A stretch of 64,000 nucleotides of DNA, from NCBI GenBank assembly GCA_031291055.1, contig JARLJU010000058.1, forward strand, positions 1 to 64,000. Reading direction: 5' to 3'. A program made the translations under genes and the position numbers. The stretch's first letter is position 1. Each line of letters begins with the position of its first letter. Shown here piece by piece: positions 31,933-41,907 of this stretch. Under the pieces are notes generated by a model. The model was given only the letters and a program-made list of their open reading frames with translations. It did not search any database and was not told where the DNA came from. The stretch comes from Rudaea sp. (lineage in GTDB: Bacteria; Pseudomonadota; Gammaproteobacteria; Xanthomonadales; Rhodanobacteraceae).

Positions 31933-32233
31933 GGAAACTCCGGAAGGATGCGGCCGCCGGGTGCCGACGGCCGCTGGAAAAAGGAGCGGAATTCTAGCAG
32001 AGACGAGCATTTGGGACCCGTGTCGCATGGGCTGGCCGTGGCCCGTCGCGGCAATTGACGCCAGACAACGAGGCCCTGAGAATGCGGAAACTGCGGAACT
32101 AACCTGCCGCTGACGTGTCCTTGATGGCCTGTGCGGCCGCCAAGGCGGCCATGTGCAGGCTTGGGCTCGTACTCGTGGGGTGCGACGTGCCATCCGCAAT
32201 GTTCTTGTCTCCAGTCTCGGAACAATCACCCCC
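31933..32233. other. divergent intergenic region between ALDH7 and RND operon
   Basis: About 300 bases with no credible gene. It must contain the promoters for the ALDH7-DUF4190 transcript and the RND pump operon. I see no clear palindromic operator and no adjacent regulator gene. Confidence 0.6.
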
Positions 32234-35200
32234 ATGCTCGGGATCATCCGTCTCGCACTGAATCGCCCCTACACCTTCGTCGTGCTGGCGATTCTCATCC
32301 TCATCATTGGCCCACTGGCCATCCTGCGCACGCCGATCGACATCTTTCCGGACATCAAGCTGCCGGTGATCAGCGTTGTGTGGAACTACAACGGCTTGCC
32401 GCCGGACGAGATGTCGGACCGCATCATCACGTATTTTGAAAGGCAGATGACGACGACGGTAAACGACATCGAGCATATCGAGTCGCAGTCGCTGCCCGGC
32501 GTGGGCGTGATCAAGGTGTTCTTTCAGCCGGACGTGAACGTGAATGCTGCACTGGCCCAGGTCACGGCAGTGTCGCAGACCGTGCTCAAGCGCTTGCCTC
32601 CGGGAATCACGCCGCCGCTGGTGTTGAGCTACAACGCTTCCAGCGTGCCGGTGTTGCAGCTGGCGCTGTCGAGCAAGACCCTGACCGACCAGCAGCTGTT
32701 CGACTTGTCCAACAATTTCATTCGTCCACAATTGGCCGAAGTGGAAGGCGCGGCAATCCCGTCGCCCTACGGCGGCAAGAATCGCCAGGTCGTCGTCGAT
32801 CTGAATCCCGATGCGCTGCGCTCGAAGGGCTTGTCGCCGCAGGATGTGACCAACGCGATCCTGGCCCAGAACCTGATCCTGCCCTCGGGCACGGAAAAGC
32901 TCGGCAAGTTCGAATACAACGTCAAGCTCAACGGCAGCCCGAAGGAGCTCGACGATCTGAACAACCTGCCGATCAAGGCGGTCGACGGTGCCACCATCTA
33001 CCTGCACGACGTCGCGCATGTGCGCGATGGCTACTCGCCCCAGCAGAATCTGGTGCTGGTGAACGGTCAGCGCTCGGTGTTGACTACGGTGCAAAAGAAC
33101 GGCAATACCTCCACGCTCGACATTATTGCGCACGTGAAGAGGTTGCTGCCCAAGATCCAGGCCGGCGCGCCGCCCGGACTGACGCTGGATACGCTGATCG
33201 ACCAGTCGATCTTCGTCAAGGCTGCGGTATCCGGCGTCGCTCGCGAGGGCCTTATCGCGGCATCGCTCACGGCGCTCATGATTCTGCTGTTTCTCGGCAG
33301 TTGGCGCTCGACCCTGATCATCACGATATCGATTCCTCTGGCGGTGCTCAGCTCGATCACGGCGTTGTCGGCGATCGGCGAAACGATCAACGTGATGACA
33401 CTGGGCGGATTGGCCCTGGCCATCGGTATACTTGTGGACGATGCCACCGTCACGATCGAGAACATCAACTGGCATCTGGAACAGGGCAAGGGCGTCGTCG
33501 AAGCCATCCTCGACGGCAGCAGGCAGATCGTGACCCCGGCGCTGGTCTCGCTGCTGTGTATCTGCATCGTGTTCGTGCCGATGTTCTTCCTTACCGGCGT
33601 CGCCCGCTATCTGTTCGTGCCGATGGCCGAAGCAGTGGTCTTTGCGTTGATCGCCTCGTTCGTGCTGTCACGCACTCTGGTACCGACGCTGGCGAAGTAC
33701 CTGTTGCGTCCACATGTCGACACGCATCCGGCGACCGGACATCTGGTCGAAGACGCGATGCGCGAAGACCCCACCGAGCACATGTCAGGCGGGACGGGCA
33801 TGCTGTCGCGTTTCCAGCGCGGGTTTGAACGCCGTTTCGAGGGCGTGCGCGAGATCTATCGTGAACTGCTTGTCCTGGCCCTGACCTACCGACGTGCATT
33901 CGTGCCCGGTTTTCTCGGCGTGGTCGTCGCGTCGTTCCTGCTGACGCCGTGGCTGGGCGAGAATTTCTTCCCCAGCATCGATGCCGGGCAGATCAAGCTG
34001 CACATGCGCGCGCAGACGGGTACACGTATCGAGGAGACCGCGCGCCTGGCGACGCAGGTGGAAAAAGCCATCCGCCGGGTGATTCCTGCCGACGAACTGA
34101 AGAGCGTAGTCGACAACATCGGCCTGCCGGTCAGCGGCATCAACATCACCTACAGCAATTCGGCGCCGATCGGTCCGGCCGACGCCGATATCCTGATTTC
34201 ACTCAATCAGGATCACCGACCCAGCGCTGACTACGTGGCGCAGTTGCGCGAACAGCTGCCGCGGGAATTTCCCGGCGCGTCGTTCGCGTTCCTGCCTGCC
34301 GATATCGTCAGCCAGATCCTCAATTTCGGCCTGCCGGCACCAATCGATATCCAGGTGATCGGCTTCAAGCGCGACGAGAATCGCGCCTACGCCGAACATA
34401 TCATGAGCCGGATCAAGCGTATTGCCGGCATCACCGACCTGCGCATCCAGCAGGCATTCAACCAGCCCGAGCTGCATGTCGATGTCGACCGCACGCGCGC
34501 CCAGCAGCTGGGTCTCACGGAGCGCGATGTAGCCGACAGCATGCTGGTGTCACTGTCCGGCAGCGCGCAGACTGCACCGACGTTCTGGGTGAATCCGAAG
34601 AACCACGTCTCCTATCCCATTGTGGTGCAGACACCGCAATATGATCTGGATTCGCTCAGCAACCTGGAGAATATTCCAGTGACCGGGAGCGGCAAGGCGC
34701 CGTCGCAGCTGCTCGGTGGCCTGGCGAACATCAGCCGTGGCCAGGGTGAGGGTGTGGTATCGCATTACGACGTGCAGCCGACGATCGATATCTTCGGCGC
34801 GGCGGAGGGTCGCGATCTCGGTGCCGTGGCGAAGGACATACAGGCGGTGCTGGACGACACCGCCAAGGACGTGCCCGCGGGCTCGACCGTGGAACTGCGC
34901 GGCCAGGTGCAGACGATGCACAGCGCATACTCGAGCCTGCTGTACGGCCTGGCCGGTGCGATCGTGCTGATCTATCTGCTGATCGTGGTCAATTTCCAGT
35001 CGTGGCTGGATCCGTTCGTGATCATCACCGCCTTGCCGGCAGCGCTGGCCGGCATCGTCTGGATGCTGTTCCTGACCGGCACGACGCTGTCGGTGCCGGC
35101 GCTTACCGGCGCGATCATGTGCATGGGCGTGGCGACGGCGAACAGCATCTTGGTAGTGAGCTTTGCACGCGAGCGCCTGAGCGAGGGGGCGGACGCCTTT

Positions 35201-35473
35201 GCCGCGGCGCTGGACGCCGGCTTCATTCGCTTCCGTCCGGTGCTGATGACGGCACTGGCGATGATCATCGGCATGGCACCGATGGCGTTCGGAATGGGGG
35301 AAGGCGGCGAACAGAACGCGCCGCTCGGACGCGCCGTGATCGGTGGCCTGATTTTCGCCACCTGCGCCACCTTGTTCTTCGTACCGGCAATCTTCAGCAT
35401 CGTGCACTCGCGCCGGCCGAGCGCGGAGACACGACCCGATCCAGCCTCGCCACGCCCGGCAGAAGCAGTCTGA
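32234..35473 (+). CDS. RND efflux pump inner-membrane permease (AcrB/HAE1-like)
   Basis: A 1079-residue proton-driven exporter of the resistance-nodulation-division superfamily. It has the duplicated RND plan. A first helix at the N-terminus ([12 protein letters not shown]) is followed by a large periplasmic porter domain and helices 2-6 around residues 335-480. After a second porter domain from about 570 come helices 8-12 at the end. The helix-4 proton relay has two adjacent Asp ([15 protein letters not shown]), typical of drug/hydrophobe pumps; metal exporters usually have DE there. I start at MLGII (32234), since the earlier in-frame start adds an implausible non-membrane leader. Its stop and an ATG at 35473 overlap, linking it to the adaptor. 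Confidence 0.94.
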   Translation: MLGIIRLALNRPYTFVVLAILILIIGPLAILRTPIDIFPDIKLPVISVVWNYNGLPPDEMSDRIITYFERQMTTTVNDIEHIESQSLPGVGVIKVFFQPDVNVNAALAQVTAVSQTVLKRLPPGITPPLVLSYNASSVPVLQLALSSKTLTDQQLFDLSNNFIRPQLAEVEGAAIPSPYGGKNRQVVVDLNPDALRSKGLSPQDVTNAILAQNLILPSGTEKLGKFEYNVKLNGSPKELDDLNNLPIKAVDGATIYLHDVAHVRDGYSPQQNLVLVNGQRSVLTTVQKNGNTSTLDIIAHVKRLLPKIQAGAPPGLTLDTLIDQSIFVKAAVSGVAREGLIAASLTALMILLFLGSWRSTLIITISIPLAVLSSITALSAIGETINVMTLGGLALAIGILVDDATVTIENINWHLEQGKGVVEAILDGSRQIVTPALVSLLCICIVFVPMFFLTGVARYLFVPMAEAVVFALIASFVLSRTLVPTLAKYLLRPHVDTHPATGHLVEDAMREDPTEHMSGGTGMLSRFQRGFERRFEGVREIYRELLVLALTYRRAFVPGFLGVVVASFLLTPWLGENFFPSIDAGQIKLHMRAQTGTRIEETARLATQVEKAIRRVIPADELKSVVDNIGLPVSGINITYSNSAPIGPADADILISLNQDHRPSADYVAQLREQLPREFPGASFAFLPADIVSQILNFGLPAPIDIQVIGFKRDENRAYAEHIMSRIKRIAGITDLRIQQAFNQPELHVDVDRTRAQQLGLTERDVADSMLVSLSGSAQTAPTFWVNPKNHVSYPIVVQTPQYDLDSLSNLENIPVTGSGKAPSQLLGGLANISRGQGEGVVSHYDVQPTIDIFGAAEGRDLGAVAKDIQAVLDDTAKDVPAGSTVELRGQVQTMHSAYSSLLYGLAGAIVLIYLLIVVNFQSWLDPFVIITALPAALAGIVWMLFLTGTTLSVPALTGAIMCMGVATANSILVVSFARERLSEGADAFAAALDAGFIRFRPVLMTALAMIIGMAPMAFGMGEGGEQNAPLGRAVIGGLIFATCATLFFVPAIFSIVHSRRPSAETRPDPASPRPAEAV

Positions 35474-35484
35474 TGGAGAAACCC

Positions 35485-36708
35485 ATGAACATCGCCAAGG
35501 AATCCGCACCTGCTGCGCGCGCGTTGCCGCGACGGCTGCGGCAGATCGGCATCGTCGCGCTGCTGCTGGCGTTGACCGTGGTCGCGATCGGCATCGTCTC
35601 GCGCGTTCACAACGACAGCGTTTCCAGAAGCAAGAGCGAGGCCGATGCCATCCCTTCGGTCAACCTGGTCGAGCCGGGCCACGACGACGCGCACCAGGAT
35701 CTGGTGCTCCCGGGCGATGTGAAAGCGTATTACGACGCGCCGATCTATGCCCGCGTCTCCGGCTATCTGAAAATGTGGTATGTCGATATCGGCACGCAGG
35801 TGAAGGCGGGCCAGCTGCTTGCCGAAATCGACAGCCCCGAACTGGACCAGCAGTTGCTGCAGGCGCGCGCGGATCTGGCGACCGCCGAAGCCAAGGAAAG
35901 ACTGGCCACGATCACGAACAAGCGCTGGAAGGACATGCTCACCTCCAACTCGGTGTCCAAGCAGGAAGCCGATGAGAAAAATGGCGACTACGAAGCCAAG
36001 GCCGCCGACACCGCCGCTGCGCGCGCGAACATGGAACGTCTGCTCGCGCTGGCATCGTTCAAGCGCATCCTCGCGCCGTTCGATGGCGTGGTCACCGAGC
36101 GCAAGACCGACATCGGCGCGCTGATCAATGCCGGCAGCGGCAGCGGCCCGGAGTTGTTCCGCGTCGCCGACACGCACAAATTGCGCGTGTACGTGCAAGT
36201 CCCGCAGGCCTATGCAAGGCAAATCAGCAAGGGCATGACCGCGCAATTGCATCTGCCCGAGGAACCGGGCCGCTCGTATCCGGCGACCGTGGTGGCTACC
36301 TCGGACGCAATCAGCGAAATATCGCGCACGCTGCTCGTGCAGCTGGAAGCCGACAATGCCCGCGGCGAGCTGACTGCCGGTTCCTACGCCGATGTGCGCT
36401 TTGATCTGCCGGCCATCGCGGGCGTGATGCAGCTGCCGGTCAGCGCCCTGCTGTTCCGCGAGCATGGGCTGAAGGTGGCCACGCTCGGACCCGACAATCG
36501 CGTATTGCTGAAAAGCATACAGCTCGGGCGCGACCTCGGCACCCGCGTCGAAGTCATGTCGGGCTTGTCGCCCTCGGACCACGTGATCGACAGTCCGCCC
36601 GACTGGCTGGCGCAGGGCGACAGCGTGCGTACCGCCCAGCCGCCGCCGGCGGCGGCGAAGGCGTCGGGCGGCAAGATCGTCGCCAAAGCCGATGTGCCGG
36701 CATCATGA
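35485..36708 (+). CDS. RND efflux membrane-fusion (periplasmic adaptor) protein
   Basis: A 407-residue adaptor joining the inner-membrane pump to the outer-membrane channel. After an N-terminal membrane anchor (residues about 18-40) it shows the lipoyl halves (YARVSGYLKMWYVDIGTQVKAG and APFDGVVTERKTDIGALI). An alpha-hairpin follows (QLLQARADLATAEAKERLA), then beta-barrel and membrane-proximal domains (LPVSALLFREHG, VEVMSGLSPSDHVI). The ATG at 35485 has GGAGAA six bases upstream; the ATG at 35473 that overlaps the pump stop is the weaker alternative. It ends four bases into the next gene (ATGA overlap). Confidence 0.94.
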   Translation: MNIAKESAPAARALPRRLRQIGIVALLLALTVVAIGIVSRVHNDSVSRSKSEADAIPSVNLVEPGHDDAHQDLVLPGDVKAYYDAPIYARVSGYLKMWYVDIGTQVKAGQLLAEIDSPELDQQLLQARADLATAEAKERLATITNKRWKDMLTSNSVSKQEADEKNGDYEAKAADTAAARANMERLLALASFKRILAPFDGVVTERKTDIGALINAGSGSGPELFRVADTHKLRVYVQVPQAYARQISKGMTAQLHLPEEPGRSYPATVVATSDAISEISRTLLVQLEADNARGELTAGSYADVRFDLPAIAGVMQLPVSALLFREHGLKVATLGPDNRVLLKSIQLGRDLGTRVEVMSGLSPSDHVIDSPPDWLAQGDSVRTAQPPPAAAKASGGKIVAKADVPAS

Positions 36709-38165
36709 TCCGCTGCACCGCTCCGCTGCTACTGGCTATGCTCGGCGGATGTTCGTTCGCGCCGCCGTATAAAAGTCCCATTGTGGACACGCCGGACACC
36801 TACAAGGAAGCCGGGCCATGGCAAGCCGCGGCACCGGCGGATCGCGCGGATCGCGGCGACTGGTGGCGTGACTACGGCGATACGGCACTGAACGAGCTGG
36901 AGGCACGCGTGGATTCGGCTAACCCGGATCTTGCCGCAGCCGCCGACCGCTACGAGCAGGCCCGCGCCTATGTCGCGGAAACGCGTGCCGGGTTGTTTCC
37001 CCAGGTGGACGCCCAGGCGCTGGCCACGCGCAACCGCCAGTCCGACAATCGTCCGCTGCGTTCATCCACGCAGCCGGACGAGTATCGGGACAATCTTGTC
37101 GGCGCGCAGATCGGTTATGAACTGGATCTTTGGGGCCGCGTGCGCAATCGAGTGGCGGCCGGACAGGCCGATGCGCAGGCCACTGCGGCGGATCTGGCTT
37201 CCGTGCGGTTGAGTCTGCACGCGGAGTTGGCCGACGACTACATCACGCTGCGGGGACTCGACGCGCAGGCAAAACTGCTCGCTGATACCGTCGCTGCTTA
37301 CGGCGAAGCATTGACGCTCACGCAAAACCGCTTCAAGGGCGGCGTTGCGTCGGAACTCGACGTCGCGCATGCGCATACGCAGCTCGATACCGCGCGCGCC
37401 GAAGCCACGGACGTGCAGGCGCAGCGAGCCTTGTATGAACATGCGATCGCGAGCATGGTCGGAACGCCGGCCTCGAAATTTTCCCTGGCACCGCTGGTGG
37501 TGGAACTGCCGGTGCCGGCGATTCCCGCCGGGCTTCCTTCGACCCTGCTCGAACGCCGCCCGGATGTCGCCGCGGCCGAGCGCCGTGCTGCCGCTGCGAA
37601 TGCAGAGATCGGCATCGCGCGCGCGGCGTTTTTCCCCAGCATTACCCTGACCGCAAGCGGAGGCTACGAGAACACCGGTGGTGCGGGCTGGCTCACCGCG
37701 CCGAACAGCTTCTGGTCCATCGGTCCGCATGCATTGCTGACGCTGTTCGATGCCGGTCGTCGCCAAGCCGAGGTGCGCAGGGCGCATGCTGCCTTCGATG
37801 AGGCGAATGAAAAATACAGGAGCACGACGCTGGTCGCGTTCCAGCAGGTCGAGGACAATCTCGCCCTACTGCATCTGCTCGGTGAGGAAGCCAGGGACGA
37901 AGACGCTGCGGTGGTTGCGGCGCAACGTACGCTGGCGCTGGCGCTGGACCGTTACCGCAACGGCGCCGTGAACTATCTGGAAGTCGTCGAAGCACAGACC
38001 GCCGAACTGCAGGCGCAACGCACGGCGCTGCATCTGCTCGACCGCCGGCTTGAAGCAAGCGTCGGCCTGATCCGTGCGCTCGGCGGTGGTTGGGGCGACA
38101 CGGAGTCCGGCGCGCCCGACTCCGCCAAGAGCGCACAGGCCATGCGTTCCGGCAAGACGGACTGA
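36705..38165 (+). CDS. RND outer-membrane efflux lipoprotein, NodT/OprM family
   Basis: A 486-residue TolC-like channel. The N-terminus is a lipoprotein signal with LLLAMLGGC, so Cys16 should be lipidated. The mature part has the two OEP repeats, each with long coiled-coil helices (for example NPDLAAAADRYEQARAYVAETRAG and ERRAAAANAEIGIARAAFFPSITL) and the strand signature YELDLWGRVRN typical of NodT. It completes the tripartite RND pump encoded by the two preceding genes with overlapping start/stop codons. Substrate range is unknown, and no TetR-type regulator is adjacent. It is convergent with the porin-like gene nine bases away. Confidence 0.94.
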   Translation: MIRCTAPLLLAMLGGCSFAPPYKSPIVDTPDTYKEAGPWQAAAPADRADRGDWWRDYGDTALNELEARVDSANPDLAAAADRYEQARAYVAETRAGLFPQVDAQALATRNRQSDNRPLRSSTQPDEYRDNLVGAQIGYELDLWGRVRNRVAAGQADAQATAADLASVRLSLHAELADDYITLRGLDAQAKLLADTVAAYGEALTLTQNRFKGGVASELDVAHAHTQLDTARAEATDVQAQRALYEHAIASMVGTPASKFSLAPLVVELPVPAIPAGLPSTLLERRPDVAAAERRAAAANAEIGIARAAFFPSITLTASGGYENTGGAGWLTAPNSFWSIGPHALLTLFDAGRRQAEVRRAHAAFDEANEKYRSTTLVAFQQVEDNLALLHLLGEEARDEDAAVVAAQRTLALALDRYRNGAVNYLEVVEAQTAELQAQRTALHLLDRRLEASVGLIRALGGGWGDTESGAPDSAKSAQAMRSGKTD

Positions 38166-38173
38166 CTGGTCCG

Positions 38174-39376
38174 CTAATACTTGTATTCCAGCGAGAGCCA
38201 CACTTTGCGTTCGCTGACCACGTAGCCATCGCTGTGATAGTCGGCGTAGTCGAGCTCGGTGCTTAGTTGGCTGGTGATCGCGTAGGTCAGGCTGGCATTG
38301 ATTTCGTCGCCATAGTGCTGGTCGTCGCGAGCTGCATGAAAATCATGCCATAGCACCAACCAGCCGAACTCCCTGGTGAACTGGCCGAAAGCGCCGATGT
38401 AGCGATCGTCCAGGCCCTTTACCGGCGTGTTCTTGAACTCGCTCGCCCAGCCGTTGAAGCCGTGGTTGGATCCATAGGGCGAGGAAAATCCTACTTTGCC
38501 GTTGGCGCCGAGGACTTCCCGGCCGAGCTTGGCATTGATCGCGTCGTTGCCGGAACTGGCCTCGAGCAGGTGGTAGTCGGCGATATAGTCCTGCGGGTTG
38601 TTGCGCCAGCTGTTCTGCTGCGCGAATTCGGCGCTCCATACGAGTTTGTATTCCGAAAACGCTTGCTTTCCTGACCAGCGCAAGCCGGCCGTCCGCCATG
38701 AATATTTAGCCTGCGTATCGTTTTCGACAAGGTAGTCGTAGGCGCTGAGTTTGCCCAGCGCCAGGGCCTGGTCGATGTGCAGCAGGTTGGCGTTCAGATC
38801 CCATTGCCGCTGGGTCGGATCCGGATAGTCGTGGCCGACGCTGCGCAATGCCTTGTCGAGGTAGATGTACTGCAAGGTCGTCCCCGAATCGAGCTGCCAG
38901 CTGGTTGACAATGCATCGAACGACTGCGGTGTCTGCCGCCAAAGACCGGACGTGAAAAACCGCTGGTTGTCGAGATTGATGTATTGGCGGCCGAGGCGTG
39001 CGGCGACGGTGTCGTCGCCGTAGCCCAGCCAGGCTGCACTGATCTGTTTGGAAGGTGGGTCGGACTCCGACGGGAACTGGGTCTTGCCGTTGGCCGTATC
39101 GTTGTAGTTCGAGCCGAACAGCGCGACCGTGTCGCTGCCCTCGATGTCTGCCGCCCAATGCGAAGCGAACACCCAGCGATAGCCGAGCAGGATGCGCAAG
39201 GTATTGGCATTCGCCGTGCGCGTGAATGCGTCGTTCTCGATATTCGCGTAACGGTAACGCAGGTCGATGATCGGTGCGCTGGTATCGGCGCCGGCATCCG
39301 CGTGCACGTAATCTGCAACGCCCGCAAGTAAAGCCACGCCAGCCAGCAGCGCCCATGATCGCTTGATCCGCTTCAT
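38174..39376 (-). CDS. outer-membrane beta-barrel, alginate-export-like porin
   Basis: A 400-residue precursor with a signal peptide (residues 1-27, LLAGVALLAGVADYVHA). It is followed by alternating amphipathic strands ending in WLSLEYKY, typical of outer-membrane barrels. Segments such as IDLRYRYANIEND, LRILLGYRWVF, ARLGRQYINLDNQRF and the late SLTYAITSQLSTELDYADY resemble the Alginate_exp family of outer-membrane channels. Substrate is not inferable. ATG 39376 is preceded by GGGGAG at a good distance. The second porin gene upstream on the same strand is separated by 347 bases, so each probably has its own promoter. Confidence 0.83.
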   Translation of the reverse strand: MKRIKRSWALLAGVALLAGVADYVHADAGADTSAPIIDLRYRYANIENDAFTRTANANTLRILLGYRWVFASHWAADIEGSDTVALFGSNYNDTANGKTQFPSESDPPSKQISAAWLGYGDDTVAARLGRQYINLDNQRFFTSGLWRQTPQSFDALSTSWQLDSGTTLQYIYLDKALRSVGHDYPDPTQRQWDLNANLLHIDQALALGKLSAYDYLVENDTQAKYSWRTAGLRWSGKQAFSEYKLVWSAEFAQQNSWRNNPQDYIADYHLLEASSGNDAINAKLGREVLGANGKVGFSSPYGSNHGFNGWASEFKNTPVKGLDDRYIGAFGQFTREFGWLVLWHDFHAARDDQHYGDEINASLTYAITSQLSTELDYADYHSDGYVVSERKVWLSLEYKY

Positions 39377-39723
39377 TTGGCTCCCCAGTTGTCAAAAGTC
39401 GTACAAGTCCCGCAGCAACCTCCTGCGGCGAAAAATCTCGAAGAAGAATGTTTTTTCGTCGATCGGCGCGGCCCGGTGGTTGTTTGATTCGGCTGCAACG
39501 AGTTACATGCTCCGCACACTAATGTGGCGCTGCGCAAGCTGGCCAATCGCTTAATGACATTTGCATATGAATTGGCCGGTCTGGCCCGGGACGCCGCGAT
39601 TCCGGCGACCGGACTGGCAGATGCACCGGCAGCATGCGATGTCAGCGCGCCGCGATCGACACGCCTACCGTTGTGGCCGCTTCGCGCCGATCCGGTCGCC
39701 CGGCGTGACGCTTGCGAATCGCC
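39377..39723. other. intergenic region between two outer-membrane channel genes
   Basis: About 350 bases with no supported gene. Its right part follows the stop of the porin at 39724, and its left part must hold the promoter of the alginate-export-like gene. I see no strong terminator or operator. Confidence 0.6.
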
Positions 39724-41112
39724 TCAAAACTTGAAGCGGAAGCCGATCATCGGGTCTGCCGTGGCGGTGTGCAGGAATCCGGAAGCCAGACCATCGGATA
39801 CCTTGGAGAACATCACGCCGGCATAGGTGTCGAGACGCTTGGTCCAGCGGTAGTCCGTCATCAGCGAATACACGCCTTCGCTGCCGCTGCAGGTGGCAGC
39901 ACTGGCGTTCGAACAATGCACCAGGCCGTAGCTGTTCTGATCGTAGCGGTAGACAGCGCCGGTAATGTCCCAATCCTTGGTGAGCTGATACTTCAGGCCA
40001 GCCCAGGACACCTGCAGGATCTTGGGTGTAGGAAATGCATTGTTGTTGACCACGCCGAAGTAGTAGCCGCCAAGACCGGAGAAAGGAGCCGTTATCGGCA
40101 ACGAGGGATTTTCGTACTTGATGTGCTCGTAGCCGACAAACGCCTTGTACGGACCAGCAGTGTAGCTGCCATCCAGGGTGTAAGAAGTATTGTCGGAAAT
40201 CGTGGCCGCCAGTGAGTCGATCGGCAGCGTCGTAACCTGCGCTGCGCTCAGCGATGCAGCGGCGATCGCATCCTTCTTGCGACCGTAGAGGCCGTCCACC
40301 GAAAACCCGGCGTAGTCGAAACCGACGTCGCCCTGCCACGCTTCTCCCGGACTGCTGTCGGTCTTGCCGAACTGGTACAGCGCACCTGCGTGGAAGATGT
40401 CGTAGCTGTAGACGTACTTCACCGAATTGTCGAGGCGGGCATCCTCCGTGTCGCCCATGCCCGCGGTCGTGCCGGACAGACCGATGATCGAAAATGCGTA
40501 AGAGCCGCCCATGGGATCGTATTTGATGATGTTGTCCAGCAACAGCGTATTGTGCCGGCCGAATGTCAGCGTTCCGAAGTCAGGCGAACTTAGGCCCGCG
40601 TAGGCCTGGCGGCTGAAAAACTGGCCCGCCAGAGAGCTGTCGCCGGCGGATGTCTGATTCGCCAGCGGCACGCCGTTGTTGTGCGTCAGCGACTTGAGCG
40701 CGTCGGCAAGATTTCCCGATTGCGGATCAAACGCCATTTCCGCGTTGAACACGAATGACAATCTATCGGTGATTTCCTCGGTTCCCTTGATTCCGAATCT
40801 CGACTGGCTCAGTCCGTTCGGTGCCACTGAAGTAATCGACTTGTTGCTGTTCTTCGAGATCAGGTACTCCAGACCGACCATCCAGTCCTGGCTCAGCGGC
40901 GTGCCATGGGTCTGATAGGCGACGCCGATGTCGTAGACGCCATAGACGGTAATGCCGTTCCAGGTGAGGGAGTCGTCGTCCGCGGCGACGGCAACATGGC
41001 TGAACATCGTCGCGGCGGCGATCATGACCGGTACAAAAAGAGAGTTGCGCGAACGCGTCGCACTGGCGAGATAGAAGGCGTCACGGTCACATCGCATGAT
41101 TGCGCTATTCAT
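39724..41112 (-). CDS. Gram-negative general porin
   Basis: A 462-residue precursor that should form a trimeric outer-membrane pore. The signal sequence spans residues about 23-43 (SLFVPVMIAAATMFSHVAVA). The mature start SLTWNGITVYGVYDIGVAY, followed by LSQSRFGIKGTEEI, RLSFVFNAEMAFDPQSG and FFSRQAYAGLSSPDFGTLTFGR, is the Porin_4 pattern (OmpC-like proteins of beta- and gammaproteobacteria). The protein ends GFRFKF, with the terminal Phe required for barrel assembly. ATG 41112 has GAGGAGA at optimal distance. It is divergent from a ModE-like regulator, and the region between contains an inverted repeat that could control either gene. Confidence 0.9.
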   Translation of the reverse strand: MNSAIMRCDRDAFYLASATRSRNSLFVPVMIAAATMFSHVAVAADDDSLTWNGITVYGVYDIGVAYQTHGTPLSQDWMVGLEYLISKNSNKSITSVAPNGLSQSRFGIKGTEEITDRLSFVFNAEMAFDPQSGNLADALKSLTHNNGVPLANQTSAGDSSLAGQFFSRQAYAGLSSPDFGTLTFGRHNTLLLDNIIKYDPMGGSYAFSIIGLSGTTAGMGDTEDARLDNSVKYVYSYDIFHAGALYQFGKTDSSPGEAWQGDVGFDYAGFSVDGLYGRKKDAIAAASLSAAQVTTLPIDSLAATISDNTSYTLDGSYTAGPYKAFVGYEHIKYENPSLPITAPFSGLGGYYFGVVNNNAFPTPKILQVSWAGLKYQLTKDWDITGAVYRYDQNSYGLVHCSNASAATCSGSEGVYSLMTDYRWTKRLDTYAGVMFSKVSDGLASGFLHTATADPMIGFRFKF

Positions 41113-41225
41113 GAATATCTCTCCTCAAGGTTGTGCTGCCCAGCCTGGTGATAATCCGGATGTAAGCGGCATATGCGGAGTCCCCGACCGATCCGATCCG
41201 TACAATATGGAAAGCCTGGAATTAG

Positions 41226-41249
41226 CGTTATTCCCCAATGACTATAACG
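41226..41249. promoter_or_regulatory. candidate ModE-type operator between porin and modE-like gene
   Basis: CGTTAT and ATAACG form a perfect inverted repeat with a 12-base spacer. The arms resemble the CGTTAT/ATAACG half-sites known from ModE operators of enterobacterial molybdate genes. It lies 63 bases before the leader ORF and 113 bases before the porin start. Functional assignment is inference. Confidence 0.5.
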
Positions 41250-41289
41250 ATTCCACGGTGACCAGACAAATCACGGCAAGCAGGAGCCC

Positions 41290-41391
41290 ATGAGAATCAT
41301 GATCGCGATGAAGAACGAGCGGCGCGGAGGAATGTCCGCTCCGGCCATGTCGAGCCAAGCGGCATCAGTTTGCGTGGCACAACTACCATGA
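41290..41391 (+). CDS. 33-residue leader ORF coupled to the modE-like gene
   Basis: A short frame starts at ATG 41290, directly after a strong AGGAG ribosome site, and runs 33 codons (MRIMIAMKNERRGG and on to VCVAQLP). Its TGA overlaps the ATG of the ModE-like gene as ATGA. The regulator itself has no good ribosome site of its own, so its translation probably depends on this ORF. The peptide has no recognisable motif. It may be a leader peptide or only a device for translational coupling. Confidence 0.5.
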   Translation: MRIMIAMKNERRGGMSAPAMSSQAASVCVAQLP

Positions 41392-41765
41392 GCCCGCAGC
41401 GCCCCCAACTTCGCATCCGTGTTGCCCTCAGCCCGGGCGTGGCGCTGGGGCCGGGGAAGGCGGATTTGCTCGAATGCATCGCCGCATCGGGATCCATTTC
41501 CGCGGCGGCTCGACAGATGCGGATGAGCTACAAACGTGGCTGGACCCTGGTTGACGACATGAACCGGGCGTTCAAGTCCCCCGTCGTGGCAAGCGTTGCC
41601 GGCGGAGTGCAGGGTGGCGGAGCGATGCTGACCGCAAACGGCAAACGCGTCTTGGCCTTGTACCGGAAGATCGAGTGCCAGGCCGCGCAAGCTTGCGATC
41701 GCGAACTGGCCGCCATCGCGCGCCTGACGGCTCCGGACGGAGAGGGAAAATCCGCACCAAAGTGA
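41388..41765 (+). CDS. ModE-like winged-helix (LysR-type HTH) regulator
   Basis: A 125-residue protein with the N-terminal DNA-binding domain of ModE molybdate regulators. It reads KADLLECIAASGSISAAARQMRMSYKRGWTLVDDMNRAF followed by the wing region GGVQGGGAMLTANGKRVLALYRKIE. The recognition helix with MSYKRAW-type sequence is diagnostic. The C-terminal molybdate-binding TOBE/DiMop domains of E. coli ModE are absent, so it belongs to the short stand-alone form. No modABC transporter or molybdenum-cofactor gene is nearby. Start at ATG 41388, coupled to the 33-codon ORF upstream. It may regulate itself or the divergent porin. Confidence 0.87.
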   Translation: MSPQRPQLRIRVALSPGVALGPGKADLLECIAASGSISAAARQMRMSYKRGWTLVDDMNRAFKSPVVASVAGGVQGGGAMLTANGKRVLALYRKIECQAAQACDRELAAIARLTAPDGEGKSAPK

Positions 41766-41871
41766 CGGGCAGCAAGCGCTTGAGCCGGGGAAGCGTTCGG
41801 GACCAAGGCGTGGCGTTCGCGAGCAATGCGGCTGAATCAATGCCTACGGCGAACCGCACAGCGCCGGCGAT

Positions 41872-41898
41872 AGCGTACAGATTGCCGGGCTGTACGCT
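41872..41898. terminator. 9-bp hairpin between modE-like gene and small peptide gene
   Basis: AGCGTACAG and CTGTACGCT form a perfect 9-bp stem with a 9-base loop, between the convergent 3' ends of the ModE-like gene and the 65-residue ORF. It lacks a long T run on either strand, so termination is plausible but not certain. Confidence 0.45.
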
Positions 41899-41907
41899 TC
41901 TTCGTGT

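Noticed and set aside
32153-32233. 27-codon N-terminal extension of the RND permease
   Set aside because: RND permeases begin a few residues before the first helix; the extension is hydrophilic and lacks a ribosome site.
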